Below, piece by piece: positions 52,410 to 62,383 of a DNA stretch of 64,000 nucleotides. Location: assembly GCA_008501765.1 (NCBI GenBank), contig QQUE01000006.1, forward strand, positions 1-64,000, in the 5' to 3' direction. This stretch comes from Calditrichota bacterium (GTDB lineage: Bacteria; Zhuqueibacterota; Zhuqueibacteria; Zhuqueibacterales; Geothermadaptataceae). A program made the position numbers and the translations under genes. Position 1 is the stretch's first letter. Every line of letters starts with the position of its first letter. A model generated the notes under the pieces. It was not told where the DNA came from. It worked only from the letters and a program-made list of their open reading frames with translations, and did not search any database.

Positions 52410-53812
52410 TCGCTGTAGCCCGACAACATGATCGGACTTTGGATAAAAAAAGTCTGGCTCTCTTTATTGTCTTCAATGCATGCTTTCTCGCCTCGTTTTT
52501 TATAGTACCAAATGCTTTTGCCCTTCTTTTGGCTATGACAGGATTGCTGGGTATAAGCTTTTTTGTTTTAGCGATTGAGAATTTTGTTGAGTCGATACTC
52601 TTGCTAACTTATGTTTTTTCCCTTGGATTAGTTTATACCCACCTCGGTTTGTTCCCATTGCTTGGGGGCTTGTTTTTAATAACAATGGTATCCGTAATCC
52701 GATCGTTGGCTCAAGGTGTTTTGCATTGGAAGCATATAAGCTTTGCAGTTAGCTTATCACTTTTTATTTTTATGGCAGGATTATCCCTCTTTTGGGGCTC
52801 TCCATTTATGGGAGGATACCGCCTGTTCGGCTTAAATTTAATTGGCGGTCTCTTCATCTTTCTGATTGCTCATTTTTCTGTGGTTTCCTTCAGATCACTA
52901 AGTTTTTTAACAATTTTCGTTATTTTTATTATAACAATGAACGGTATTTACGGCATCTATGATCATTTGACTGTCGGTGGTAGAGCGGTGAGCTTTATAG
53001 CAAACACCCCGACTTATTCAGGCCATTTTTTTGTGCAGGGGATCGCGTTAATTGCTTGTGTTTCAAAATTGCCTGAGATGAAAAAAGCCCGTGGTCTGTT
53101 TGGATTGGCCTTTCTAATATTAGTAATTGCCCTGTTTTTTACTCTCACTCGAGCAGCTTGGCTGGCAATTATTTTTTATTTTTTCATTCATACTCTTTTC
53201 TTTAAAATAAGATTGCACAAGGTTTTCATAGCAACAGCTCTTTTCATTGTTGTAATTATTACAATTTTTATGGTGTTGGGATCGCAAGCTTTTACTGCTA
53301 TGTTGTTTCAAAGACTCCTGGTAGATTATCAACATGTAGGCCAAAGTTATGGAAGCATTGCTTTTCGATTACTACTTTGGCAGTCAGCCTGGTTTATTTT
53401 TAAGACCAATCCTGTTTTAGGAGTTGGATTTGATAATTTTGTATCAGCCAATTCCGGAACACCAAATTACGCCATCATTCAAGGATTGGGAGGTGATAAT
53501 TTATACGCCCACAATGTCTATTTGCAAATTATGGCCGAAATGGGTTTAATTGGAATAAGTGTTTTCACATTCTTTTTATATTCAATTTATAAAAAATGCC
53601 GCAGCATTTTATTAACAATGAAGACACATAAATACCGGCCCCTTGCTGTTGGCTACATTTCTGTGCTTCTTTTATGGCTTTTTATGGCATTATCGGAAGC
53701 AGCGCTTTATACACCATTAACATCTGCATTTTTCTTTTTTATTTTAGGAATAGTTAGTGGGATTAATAAAAATTTGGAATTTAACAATCAAAACGAAATA
53801 GTTTTTGTGTAA
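52406..53812 (+). CDS. O-antigen polymerase/ligase-like membrane protein (Wzy candidate)
   Basis: About eleven or twelve membrane helices span 468 residues. The large periplasmic loop near 300-385 ends with the Wzy/WaaL-type motif NLYAHNVYLQIMAEMGLIG, and RAAWLAI lies before it. Wzy and WaaL cannot be told apart by motif alone. Position between wzz and glycosyltransferase genes and in front of a flippase makes polymerase more likely. It overlaps wzz by 4 bp. Confidence 0.82.
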   Translation: MIAVARQHDRTLDKKSLALFIVFNACFLASFFIVPNAFALLLAMTGLLGISFFVLAIENFVESILLLTYVFSLGLVYTHLGLFPLLGGLFLITMVSVIRSLAQGVLHWKHISFAVSLSLFIFMAGLSLFWGSPFMGGYRLFGLNLIGGLFIFLIAHFSVVSFRSLSFLTIFVIFIITMNGIYGIYDHLTVGGRAVSFIANTPTYSGHFFVQGIALIACVSKLPEMKKARGLFGLAFLILVIALFFTLTRAAWLAIIFYFFIHTLFFKIRLHKVFIATALFIVVIITIFMVLGSQAFTAMLFQRLLVDYQHVGQSYGSIAFRLLLWQSAWFIFKTNPVLGVGFDNFVSANSGTPNYAIIQGLGGDNLYAHNVYLQIMAEMGLIGISVFTFFLYSIYKKCRSILLTMKTHKYRPLAVGYISVLLLWLFMALSEAALYTPLTSAFFFFILGIVSGINKNLEFNNQNEIVFV

Positions 53813-53815
53813 AAT

Positions 53816-54913
53816 ATGAATATTGCGATTGACGCACGATGCCTTGAAGGCAATAAAACAGGTGTAGGTCGGTATCTTGGGAACATAATTCAAAATTTCC
53901 CAAATAGTGAAAAGGATACTAATTTACAACTGTATTGCACGGTTGATTTTTCTTTGACAGCCGATGTAAATTTACAAAAAAAAATAGTAAAAGGGCATCC
54001 GTTATTATGGAAACAATTTTTGGTTCCATTACATCAGTTGATTGACAAACCGGATGTGTTTTTTGTGCCTTCATATAGCACACCAATATTTAATCCAATC
54101 CCAACTGTTGTCACTATACATGACCTCATTTTTACAAAATTTCCGGAATGGACAGATAGAAAACAAAGATGGCGGTTTAAAAATATTGTAACCCGTTCCG
54201 CAAAATATGCGAGCAAAATCATTGCTGTATCCGAAAGCACAAGAAAAGATATTATCAATCTGACAGATGTTAAATCTGAAAAAGTAGAAGTTGTTTATGA
54301 AGGAATAGATTCAAAGTTTGAAGTGCTCTCGAAAAGTAGGGCAATTAAATTAATTAAAAACCTGGATATCCAATCAGATTTTATTTTGTATGTGGGATCA
54401 ATGCATCCACGGAGGAATTTGCATCGCTTATTGCATGCATTTAAAGGCATTCTTCATAAAGGGATGAATAACTATAAACTCATGTTGTGTGGTTTAAATC
54501 TTTATACAAAATCAGATGTCAATAACTGGATTGATGAGTTGGGATTGAAAGATTATGTACGGATTTTGGGGTATGTGACAGAAGAGGAGCTCCTCGGGTT
54601 ATATAATATGGCTACAGTCTTTGTTTATCCATCTTTGTATGAAGGATTTGGCTTGCCTATACTGGAATCAATGGCCTGTGGCACACCTGTTTTGACGAGT
54701 AATGTTTCGGCCATTCCTGAAGTTGCGGCAGATGCTGCCCTTCTTGTTGATCCATACAGTATAGATGAATTGTCTTCTGGGTTGCAGTCATTGCTCAAAT
54801 CAGAAAAACTGCGGAAGGAATTTATTGAACGAGGCCATGCGCGAAAGCAATTATTCAGTTGGGAAAATACAGCGAAACAAACAAGTGAGATTTTGAAATC
54901 TGTAGTAAGGTAG
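53816..54913 (+). CDS. Family 4 glycosyltransferase
   Basis: This GT-B enzyme of 365 residues opens with NIAIDARCLEGNKTGVGRYL, the mannosyltransferase-like N-terminal signature. The C-terminal nucleotide-sugar site has ILYVGSMHPRRNLHRLL and the E-x7-E segment in YEGFGLPILESMACGTPV. The gene follows wzy by 3 bp and precedes the flippase gene by 10 bp, so it belongs to the same transcript. Donor and acceptor sugars are not readable from sequence. Confidence 0.88.
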   Translation: MNIAIDARCLEGNKTGVGRYLGNIIQNFPNSEKDTNLQLYCTVDFSLTADVNLQKKIVKGHPLLWKQFLVPLHQLIDKPDVFFVPSYSTPIFNPIPTVVTIHDLIFTKFPEWTDRKQRWRFKNIVTRSAKYASKIIAVSESTRKDIINLTDVKSEKVEVVYEGIDSKFEVLSKSRAIKLIKNLDIQSDFILYVGSMHPRRNLHRLLHAFKGILHKGMNNYKLMLCGLNLYTKSDVNNWIDELGLKDYVRILGYVTEEELLGLYNMATVFVYPSLYEGFGLPILESMACGTPVLTSNVSAIPEVAADAALLVDPYSIDELSSGLQSLLKSEKLRKEFIERGHARKQLFSWENTAKQTSEILKSVVR

Positions 54914-54923
54914 AATTGAATTT

Positions 54924-56129
54924 ATGTCTCTGTCTCATATATTTTATAATACATGGAAGGTTTTTATACTCAATGGATTAGCCCTTGCATGCGGATTGGG
55001 AAAGAACATAATTCTTGGACGCCTGTTAACTGAAACTGAGCTTGGAATTTATTCCCTTGTATTGACCATCGTTGGATTTGTTTATCCACTGAGCCTTGTT
55101 GGCCAACAAACGGCGCTTGTTCGTTTTTTAAATGATAAAACTGTAGATGAATTTGCACTTCGTTCATATTTAGTAAAAGTATTTGCCATTTCCATAAGTA
55201 TCAATGTGTTAGGAGCTTTTGCCGGTTTTGAAATTTATGCAATAACTTTTACTGCCTTGTTCTTTGTCCTCTTTGTTTCTTTTTCAAGTGCTGCTAATGA
55301 TATCATTCCAGCAATTTTACGAGTCAAAGGCTATTTCGCGACCTCGATGTTTATTTTTCGTGGTGTGAACTATTTTTTAATGCTTTACGTTCTCTTTTTA
55401 TACTACCACGAAAGCGTTGAAATAAATACCGTTCTGATTGGGTTTATTTGCATTTTTCTTCTTTTTACTTTTACCATAGTTTATTTTTCAAGAAATATAA
55501 TTGCCGCCGGGAAAACTAAAATTCCTCCAATTGTTTGGCATGATGGATTCATTTTTTTAGGTACCGATTTATCTCTTTTGGTCATTACATCAATTGATCG
55601 GTTAATTATTCCAAAAATAATATCGCTGGAAGCTTTGGGGCTCTATTTTGCCATAAATGCCATTTTAAGAATTTTTGATTTACTTTTCCAATCGATTGAA
55701 TTTGTCTTGATTCCACAAATTCAGAAAATTCGGAAAAAACAGATTATCCTAATTTCAGCGATCACATTTATCGCCGGAGCTGCCTTATTTTTAATTTATA
55801 TTTTTCTGGGCCCGCTCATGGTCGATTTGGCGTATAACGGAAAATACAATGCTGGTTTTTATCTAATTCCTTTGTTGTGCATCAGCCGATTCATCCGGTT
55901 ATTATATAGCATTCCCTATAGTATAATAAGTGGAAAATTAGGCACGCATCGGTTAAAACAGTTGTTCAATTCGAATATTGTGACAATGGTGGTAAGTATC
56001 ATCGTCAGCATCATACTAATTCATTCCTATGGCCTAATGGGAGCAGCTATTTCAACTGCATTTGTGTGGGGAATTAGATTGCTTTTTTTAGCTATAATTC
56101 TTTGGATGGAGAAGAATACGAGAGGGTAG
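54924..56129 (+). CDS. Wzx-like oligosaccharide flippase
   Basis: The 401 residues contain about twelve helices and few charges, fitting the polysaccharide-transport (MOP) superfamily. The N-terminal NGLALACGLGKNIILGRLLTETELGIYSL is the usual Wzx opening, and GLMGAAISTAFVWGIR near the end is the usual closing helix pair. It would flip the lipid-linked repeat unit to the periplasm. The gene follows the GT4 gene by 10 bp and is inside the AT-rich block. Confidence 0.85.
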   Translation: MSLSHIFYNTWKVFILNGLALACGLGKNIILGRLLTETELGIYSLVLTIVGFVYPLSLVGQQTALVRFLNDKTVDEFALRSYLVKVFAISISINVLGAFAGFEIYAITFTALFFVLFVSFSSAANDIIPAILRVKGYFATSMFIFRGVNYFLMLYVLFLYYHESVEINTVLIGFICIFLLFTFTIVYFSRNIIAAGKTKIPPIVWHDGFIFLGTDLSLLVITSIDRLIIPKIISLEALGLYFAINAILRIFDLLFQSIEFVLIPQIQKIRKKQIILISAITFIAGAALFLIYIFLGPLMVDLAYNGKYNAGFYLIPLLCISRFIRLLYSIPYSIISGKLGTHRLKQLFNSNIVTMVVSIIVSIILIHSYGLMGAAISTAFVWGIRLLFLAIILWMEKNTRG

Positions 56130-56142
56130 TTTACATAGCACG

Positions 56143-57069
56143 ATGACTTGTTCTATTATTATTGTTAATTACAATACAAAGCAATTGCTCGATGATTTGT
56201 TGCAATCAATAGTAATCTATTTGACTGATGTTACATTCGAAGTGATTATTATTGATAATGCATCATCGGATGAAAGTCACAAACTTTTCGAAAAGTACAA
56301 TGACAAATTCAAACTGAAATGGATTCAAAATAGCGCTAACTATGGATTTGCACGCGCAAATAATCAGGGGATAGTCGTTGCGAGAGGAAATATCTTATTG
56401 CTTTTAAATAGCGATACCTTACTAATCGATGATTCGTTGAATAAGATTTTTAATGCCTTTGAAAAGGATACTAGGTATTCGATTGTTGGATGCCAGCTAT
56501 TAAATTCTGATTTGAGTATCCAGCAATCTTGTGGCTTACGTCCCAATTTACAAACTGAGTTTTTAAACAAGCTCATGATTGATCGATTATTGATAAAACT
56601 TGGGCTTTCAACAGGACTAAAATATTCCAGAAAACAACTTCAAACAACCCGTGAACCCGATTGGGTAACCGGCGCTTTTCTAATGATGAAAAAAGATGTC
56701 ATTTCACAAATTGGCCTGTTAGATGAACAAATCCATATGTTTTATGAAGATATAGATTTTTGTGTTCGTGCAAAAAACATCGGTCTAAAAATACAATACA
56801 ATCCGCTGGCAAGAATTCTTCACTTCCATGGCGGAAGCTGGAAGAAATGGCGTGCGAAAAGTATAGTAGATGACGCAGAAAGTTGCCTTTATTTTCATCG
56901 TAAGCATTCAGGATTACTCACAGTAGCTATTGTAAGATTCTTATTAATTCTGCAAAATTCTTTCAGATTATTATATTTATTTGCAACCATAACTAAAACA
57001 AACAGCACCGAAATACAGGCCAAACGAAAAGGTTATTGGGAAGCATTAAAAGTGAGCTTCAAAAAATAA
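56143..57069 (+). CDS. Family 2 glycosyltransferase (rhamnosyltransferase-like)
   Basis: The 308 residues form a GT-A enzyme. It has SIIIVNYNTKQLLDDLL, VIIIDNASSDESH, the metal site LLLNSDTLLI, WVTGAFLMMKKDV and the base motif FYEDIDFCVRAK. These are typical of bacterial dTDP-rhamnosyltransferases of the GT2 group. That would suit the RfbB product only if the remaining rml genes exist elsewhere. It is closely packed with its neighbours. Confidence 0.87.
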   Translation: MTCSIIIVNYNTKQLLDDLLQSIVIYLTDVTFEVIIIDNASSDESHKLFEKYNDKFKLKWIQNSANYGFARANNQGIVVARGNILLLLNSDTLLIDDSLNKIFNAFEKDTRYSIVGCQLLNSDLSIQQSCGLRPNLQTEFLNKLMIDRLLIKLGLSTGLKYSRKQLQTTREPDWVTGAFLMMKKDVISQIGLLDEQIHMFYEDIDFCVRAKNIGLKIQYNPLARILHFHGGSWKKWRAKSIVDDAESCLYFHRKHSGLLTVAIVRFLLILQNSFRLLYLFATITKTNSTEIQAKRKGYWEALKVSFKK

Positions 57070-57082
57070 TTTGAGCAAATTT

Positions 57083-58168
57083 ATGAAAATTTTATTTTTA
57101 ACACCATACCCTATCGAAGGTCCAAGCACACGTCATCGAGTTTTTCAATTTTTACCGTATTTAAATGAGGCAAATATTGGGTATGAGTTGGAGTCCTTCT
57201 TGACTTCTAATGATTACTCAAAAGTGTTTTTGCAGAAAGCAACGTTCTTATTGAAAGTGTTCATCTATCTAAAAAGTTTTTTGAGAAGATTATTATTAAT
57301 TTTATCAGAAAACCATACATATGATATTATATTTATTCAATTAAACGTTAGTCCAATATTTTCGAATTTTTTCAATAGAATTATATTGGCATCAAAATCA
57401 AAAATTATTTTTGATTTTGATGATGCTCAACATATTCGTCACTCAAATGCACAGACTATAATTGCCGATTTTTTTCGAAATATAAATCAAACGAAATTTA
57501 TTCTTGAAAAATCTGATTTGGCCATTGTCGGAAATGATTTTTTAAAAGAGTTTGCAGAGCAATATTGTAAGGAAGTAATAGTTATTCCAACAACAATCGA
57601 GACAAGAAATGTGGAGACAAGAACATATATTCAATCTGAGAAAGTCATCCTTGGATGGATGGGAAGTAGCGCAAGTTCACGGTACCTCGATATTGTTAAG
57701 GATGTTTTTTTGCAATTACTCCAAGCAAATAACAATTTAGAAATTCAAATCGTTGGTTCAAAAGGATTTAAACTGAGACACCAGAGAATAAATTTCATGC
57801 CTTGGCAGTTGCATTCCGAATATGATCTTTTACGGCGTTTTGATATTGGCATTATGCCATTAGCCGATGATGAATACTCGAAGGGAAAATGTGGCTTTAA
57901 AGCACTACAATATATGATAGTTGGGACTCCAGTGGTTGTTAGTCCTGTTGGTGTAAATAAACAAATTGTACAACATGGGATAAATGGCTATCATGCATAT
58001 GTAGAAAACGATTGGATTGGATATATCCAAAAATTAATTGATAATCATTTGATGCGGATTGAAATGGGGCAGAAAGGCCGTAAATTCGTGATAAGCAAAT
58101 ATTCAACGAGCGTGTATGCTCCAAATTTTATTTCGTCTATTAACAAGATAGCTAAAATTCCTAAATAA
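57083..58168 (+). CDS. Glycosyltransferase of GT-B (family 4-like) type
   Basis: I place the start at the ATG at 57083; a TTG at 57071 would add four residues. The protein begins MKILFLTPYPIEGPSTRHRV, typical of GT4 enzymes. Its C-terminal half has WMGSSASSRYLDIV, FDIGIMPLADDEYSKGKCGFKALQYMIVGTPVV split by short turns, and GINGYHAY. The E-x7-E motif is altered, with KCGFKALQ where the first Glu normally stands. This variant is known in some GT4-like proteins. The gene is the most AT-rich in the locus and ends exactly where the broken glycosyltransferase begins. Confidence 0.82.
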   Translation: MKILFLTPYPIEGPSTRHRVFQFLPYLNEANIGYELESFLTSNDYSKVFLQKATFLLKVFIYLKSFLRRLLLILSENHTYDIIFIQLNVSPIFSNFFNRIILASKSKIIFDFDDAQHIRHSNAQTIIADFFRNINQTKFILEKSDLAIVGNDFLKEFAEQYCKEVIVIPTTIETRNVETRTYIQSEKVILGWMGSSASSRYLDIVKDVFLQLLQANNNLEIQIVGSKGFKLRHQRINFMPWQLHSEYDLLRRFDIGIMPLADDEYSKGKCGFKALQYMIVGTPVVVSPVGVNKQIVQHGINGYHAYVENDWIGYIQKLIDNHLMRIEMGQKGRKFVISKYSTSVYAPNFISSINKIAKIPK

Positions 58169-58608
58169 TTGGCCGGCATCAAACATTCGAATAATTATGA
58201 ATACACAGACTCTGTGAAAAACTTAGCAAAGAGCTTGAACTTGAGCAAGAAATTACTTTTCTTGACTTTGTGCCAAATGAAATGCTGCCGGCACTGTACA
58301 AAGAGGCCGCAGTTTTTATCATGCCATCATTTTACGAAGGTTTTGGTTTGCCACTTTTGGAGGCGATGGTTTATGGAACTCCGGTGATTGGATCGAATGT
58401 GAGCTCGATCCCCGAGGTAGTCGGTGATGCAGGTCTCTTGTGTGACCCGGCGGATCCGCGTGACATTGCTGCAAAGATGCGGTTCTTGATTGCCGATAAA
58501 GATGAGATGCAGAAATATAGCCAGTTGGGTTACTTACGCGTTGAAAAATTTAGCTGGAAATCCATGGCTGAAAAGACGATAAATGTTTACAAAAAATGTT
58601 TAGCATAG
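58169..58608 (+). pseudogene. Beheaded and frameshifted family 4 glycosyltransferase remnant
   Basis: Only the C-terminal 145 or so residues of a GT4 enzyme remain. The first part reads AGIKHSNNYEYTDSVKNLAK in one frame. The continuation LDFVPNEMLPALYKEA and FIMPSFYEGFGLPLLEAMVYGTPV lies in another, with a shift near 58233-58245. A stop at 58198 closes the second frame upstream. The N-terminal domain, about 200 residues, is absent; the previous gene ends at 58168 and is itself complete. An ATG at 58270 could still give a 112-residue fragment. Base use changes here from AT-rich to the more balanced downstream style. Confidence 0.85.
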
Positions 58609-58609
58609 T

Positions 58610-59857
58610 ATGAGACGAAAAAAAATTAAAGTAATCCACATCATTACCCACTTGCACGTCGGCGGCGCACAAGATAATACTTTGCTGACGGTTGAACGGC
58701 ATGATCGAAAAAAAATCGACGTCACACTTATGTGTGCTCCGGATGGTTACTGGGTAGAGCGTGCTCAAAAAATTCCGGATTTGCGCCTCGTCTTTATTGA
58801 CAAGCTTACGCGGCCAATTCACCCCATCTCCGATATTTCAGCATTTTTTCAGATTTACAGCCATCTCAAAAAAGAAGGCTATGACATCGTTCACACCCAC
58901 AGCTCAAAGCCGGGTTTCCTTGGCCGAATTGCAGCAAAAATGGCCAAAGTCCCAATTGTAGTGCATACCATCCATGGATTCCCATTTCATGATTTTATGT
59001 CGCCTGTTCTCCGGCGATTTTTTACTTATTTGGAAAAACAGTGTGCGAAATTGAGCGATAAAATGATCACTGTATCGAATCTCAATTTGAAAAAAGCAGT
59101 CCAACTCCAAATTGCCCCGGCAGAGAAATTTACCAATATTTATAGCGGCATCGATTTTTGTAATTTCGATAAAAAAGTGGATTGTAATAAAAAACGGGCT
59201 GAGCTTGGTATTCCGGATGACCACTTTATTGTTGGCATGATTGGCCGTCAGTCAAAGCAAAAATCCCCCTGGAATTTGATCAAAGCTGCGCCTGCGATTC
59301 TCAAAGCACATCCAAAAACTTGTTTCGTCAGCGTCGGTAGCGGTGAGCTTTTCAAAGATATGCAAAAATTAGTGAACACCATGAACCTGTCTGAAAAATT
59401 CATATTTCTCGGCCAACGCCATGATATTGCTGAGCTGCTGCAGATATTTGATGTTTACACATTGCCCTCGCAGTGGGAGGGACTGGGCAGATCACTGACA
59501 GAGGCGATGTATTTGAAAAAAGCGATCGTTGCGTCGGATGTTGAAGGGGTGCCGGAATTGGTTGAAGATGGAAAAACGGGGTTGTTGGTTCCGCCGAATA
59601 ATCCGGCACTTCTCGCCGAAAGCATCATAAGCTTGTTAGCTAATCAAAAAAAACGAGAGCAATTGGGGGCGAATGCGCATAATCGAGTTAAAGAAGATTT
59701 TCAGGCAGCAAAAATGGTTGATGATATTGAAAATTTGTACGAAGAATGTCTGCACGGCAGCCAGGGCCAGGCAGTGAAAATTGATAAATCAAACGTGAAT
59801 GGTTCCAATTCCAAAGGGAAAATAATTCCTAAAACAGACAGGATCGTTTCCCAATAG
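58610..59857 (+). CDS. Family 4 glycosyltransferase
   Basis: The 415-residue GT-B enzyme has the N-terminal Gly loop IITHLHVGGAQDNTLL and IVHTHSSKPGFLGRI. The donor site has IVGMIGRQSKQKSPWNLI and the segment WEGLGRSLTEAMYLKKAIVASDVEGVPEL, split here as two motifs (WEGLGRSLTEAMYLKK and VEGVPELVEDGKTG). The C-terminal 25 residues are hydrophilic and probably disordered. It starts 1 bp after the broken glycosyltransferase and appears to be the last gene of the locus. Its base composition matches the flanking chromosome. Confidence 0.88.
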   Translation: MRRKKIKVIHIITHLHVGGAQDNTLLTVERHDRKKIDVTLMCAPDGYWVERAQKIPDLRLVFIDKLTRPIHPISDISAFFQIYSHLKKEGYDIVHTHSSKPGFLGRIAAKMAKVPIVVHTIHGFPFHDFMSPVLRRFFTYLEKQCAKLSDKMITVSNLNLKKAVQLQIAPAEKFTNIYSGIDFCNFDKKVDCNKKRAELGIPDDHFIVGMIGRQSKQKSPWNLIKAAPAILKAHPKTCFVSVGSGELFKDMQKLVNTMNLSEKFIFLGQRHDIAELLQIFDVYTLPSQWEGLGRSLTEAMYLKKAIVASDVEGVPELVEDGKTGLLVPPNNPALLAESIISLLANQKKREQLGANAHNRVKEDFQAAKMVDDIENLYEECLHGSQGQAVKIDKSNVNGSNSKGKIIPKTDRIVSQ

Positions 59858-60157
59858 CTCGAATGCATTATTTCGTATAAATATCCCTTTTCTCGCAAAA
59901 GTATTCCATCCTTGCATATTTTCCTCAAATTCTATCTTGCTCTAAAACCTGAAATTTCTTATTTTTACCAAGCCGTGATTTTTACGATTAAAAGCTAATT
60001 GGCGTTTTAAAAAAATCCTATTGTCTGTCTGCTGTCAGTTCACCAGGGCAAAACAATTTATTGTTGTTAAATTTTAGAATATGCTTGTTGTTATTGGCTA
60101 CAATTCTTAATTTCACCGTTAAAATTTTTATCATCTTAATATAAAAAATAGAAAAAT

Positions 60158-60898
60158 ATGATAATTGTTGGCAATGATATAGTCGATCTGCAATCGGAAA
60201 GCGCAAGCGGAAAAAGCTCGGACTTGCGATTTATGCGGCGGGTTTTTACCGCCAGTGAGCGCAAAAGTATAGAAAATCACAAAAATCCGGACAAGGCGTT
60301 GTGGCTGCACTGGGCCTCAAAAGAGGCCGCATACAAAGTTGTTTGTAAATTGCAGAAACCACGCCCAGTCTTTTCCCATGCGCAATTCGTGGTCGATTTA
60401 AAAAAATCTGTGGAATTAGGCTTGTTTTCAAATATCGTGCATGCAACGGTTAAATTTCGCGCCATAACTTTGGAAGTGCAATTCGAAGCGGGCCCGGATT
60501 TCATTCATGCTATTGCCTATTGGCCCTTTGGCTCCGGTTTGGATGAATTCGAAATTCATTCCGGTAGCCGCGCCACCTCCAGCGCTGATTTGTCGCTGTG
60601 GTCGGACAGAGGCTGGCTGGAATCTAATTTTACTGAAGATGAACTGTTGTCCTGTGTGCGTTCAGAGTCGGCATTGGTGCGCTATTTCAGTAAAAAATCC
60701 ATCGCAGATCAGATAAAATACAACGAATCTCGCATCCAGATTATTCGGCCGCAGATTCCGGATAATTACCAACCCCCTTATTTATTGGTGGATGGCCGAC
60801 GTTCGGAAGTCGATGTGAGTCTTTCCCACCATGGGCGGTTTGTGGCATGGGCATACAGCACTCGCCGGCCTGATTCAATAAATGTGATGCGTTTTTAA
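60158..60898 (+). CDS. 4'-phosphopantetheinyl transferase superfamily protein
   Basis: The enzyme would transfer phosphopantetheine from CoA to a Ser of carrier proteins. The 246 residues carry GNDIVDLQ at the N-terminus and the magnesium and catalytic motif LHWASKEAAYKVV at about 48-60. A late DVSLSHHGRFVAWAYS follows. The order and size suggest a variant of the AcpS/Sfp superfamily. No carrier-protein or synthase gene is adjacent. About 300 bp of AT-rich DNA (59858-60157) precede it, with nothing I can assign. Confidence 0.82.
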   Translation: MIIVGNDIVDLQSESASGKSSDLRFMRRVFTASERKSIENHKNPDKALWLHWASKEAAYKVVCKLQKPRPVFSHAQFVVDLKKSVELGLFSNIVHATVKFRAITLEVQFEAGPDFIHAIAYWPFGSGLDEFEIHSGSRATSSADLSLWSDRGWLESNFTEDELLSCVRSESALVRYFSKKSIADQIKYNESRIQIIRPQIPDNYQPPYLLVDGRRSEVDVSLSHHGRFVAWAYSTRRPDSINVMRF

Positions 60899-61008
60899 TG
60901 GATTTGGACATTCTGTAGCGGCCGTCTTGGGGAATCCGCCAACTATCCAACTTCAAATTAGATGATTCAAGGAATGCAATTTTTTAATTAATTATTATCC
61001 ATAGATAA

Positions 61009-62289
<1,281 letters not shown>

Positions 62290-62313
62290 ATTTTCAGGTT
62301 TGATAAAATATTT

Positions 62314-62352
62314 AGCCGCGTGAATTCCGTTTTATCACGTGGCTTTTTTTTT
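62314..62352 (+). terminator. Rho-independent terminator of serS
   Basis: The stem AGCCGCGTGA pairs with TCACGTGGCT (one G-U pair) around an 11-base loop and is followed by a run of eight or nine T. It lies 25 bp after the serS stop. Confidence 0.88.
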
Positions 62353-62383
62353 CAGCGTCGGAATTGATTTGTAGGGAGGAACG

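Noticed and set aside
58198-58200. TGA ahead of the GT4 remnant as a possible selenocysteine codon, given selB and tRNA-Sec
   Set aside because: The residues upstream of the TGA in that frame do not resemble a glycosyltransferase; the homologous upstream part is in another frame. A frameshifted remnant explains it better.
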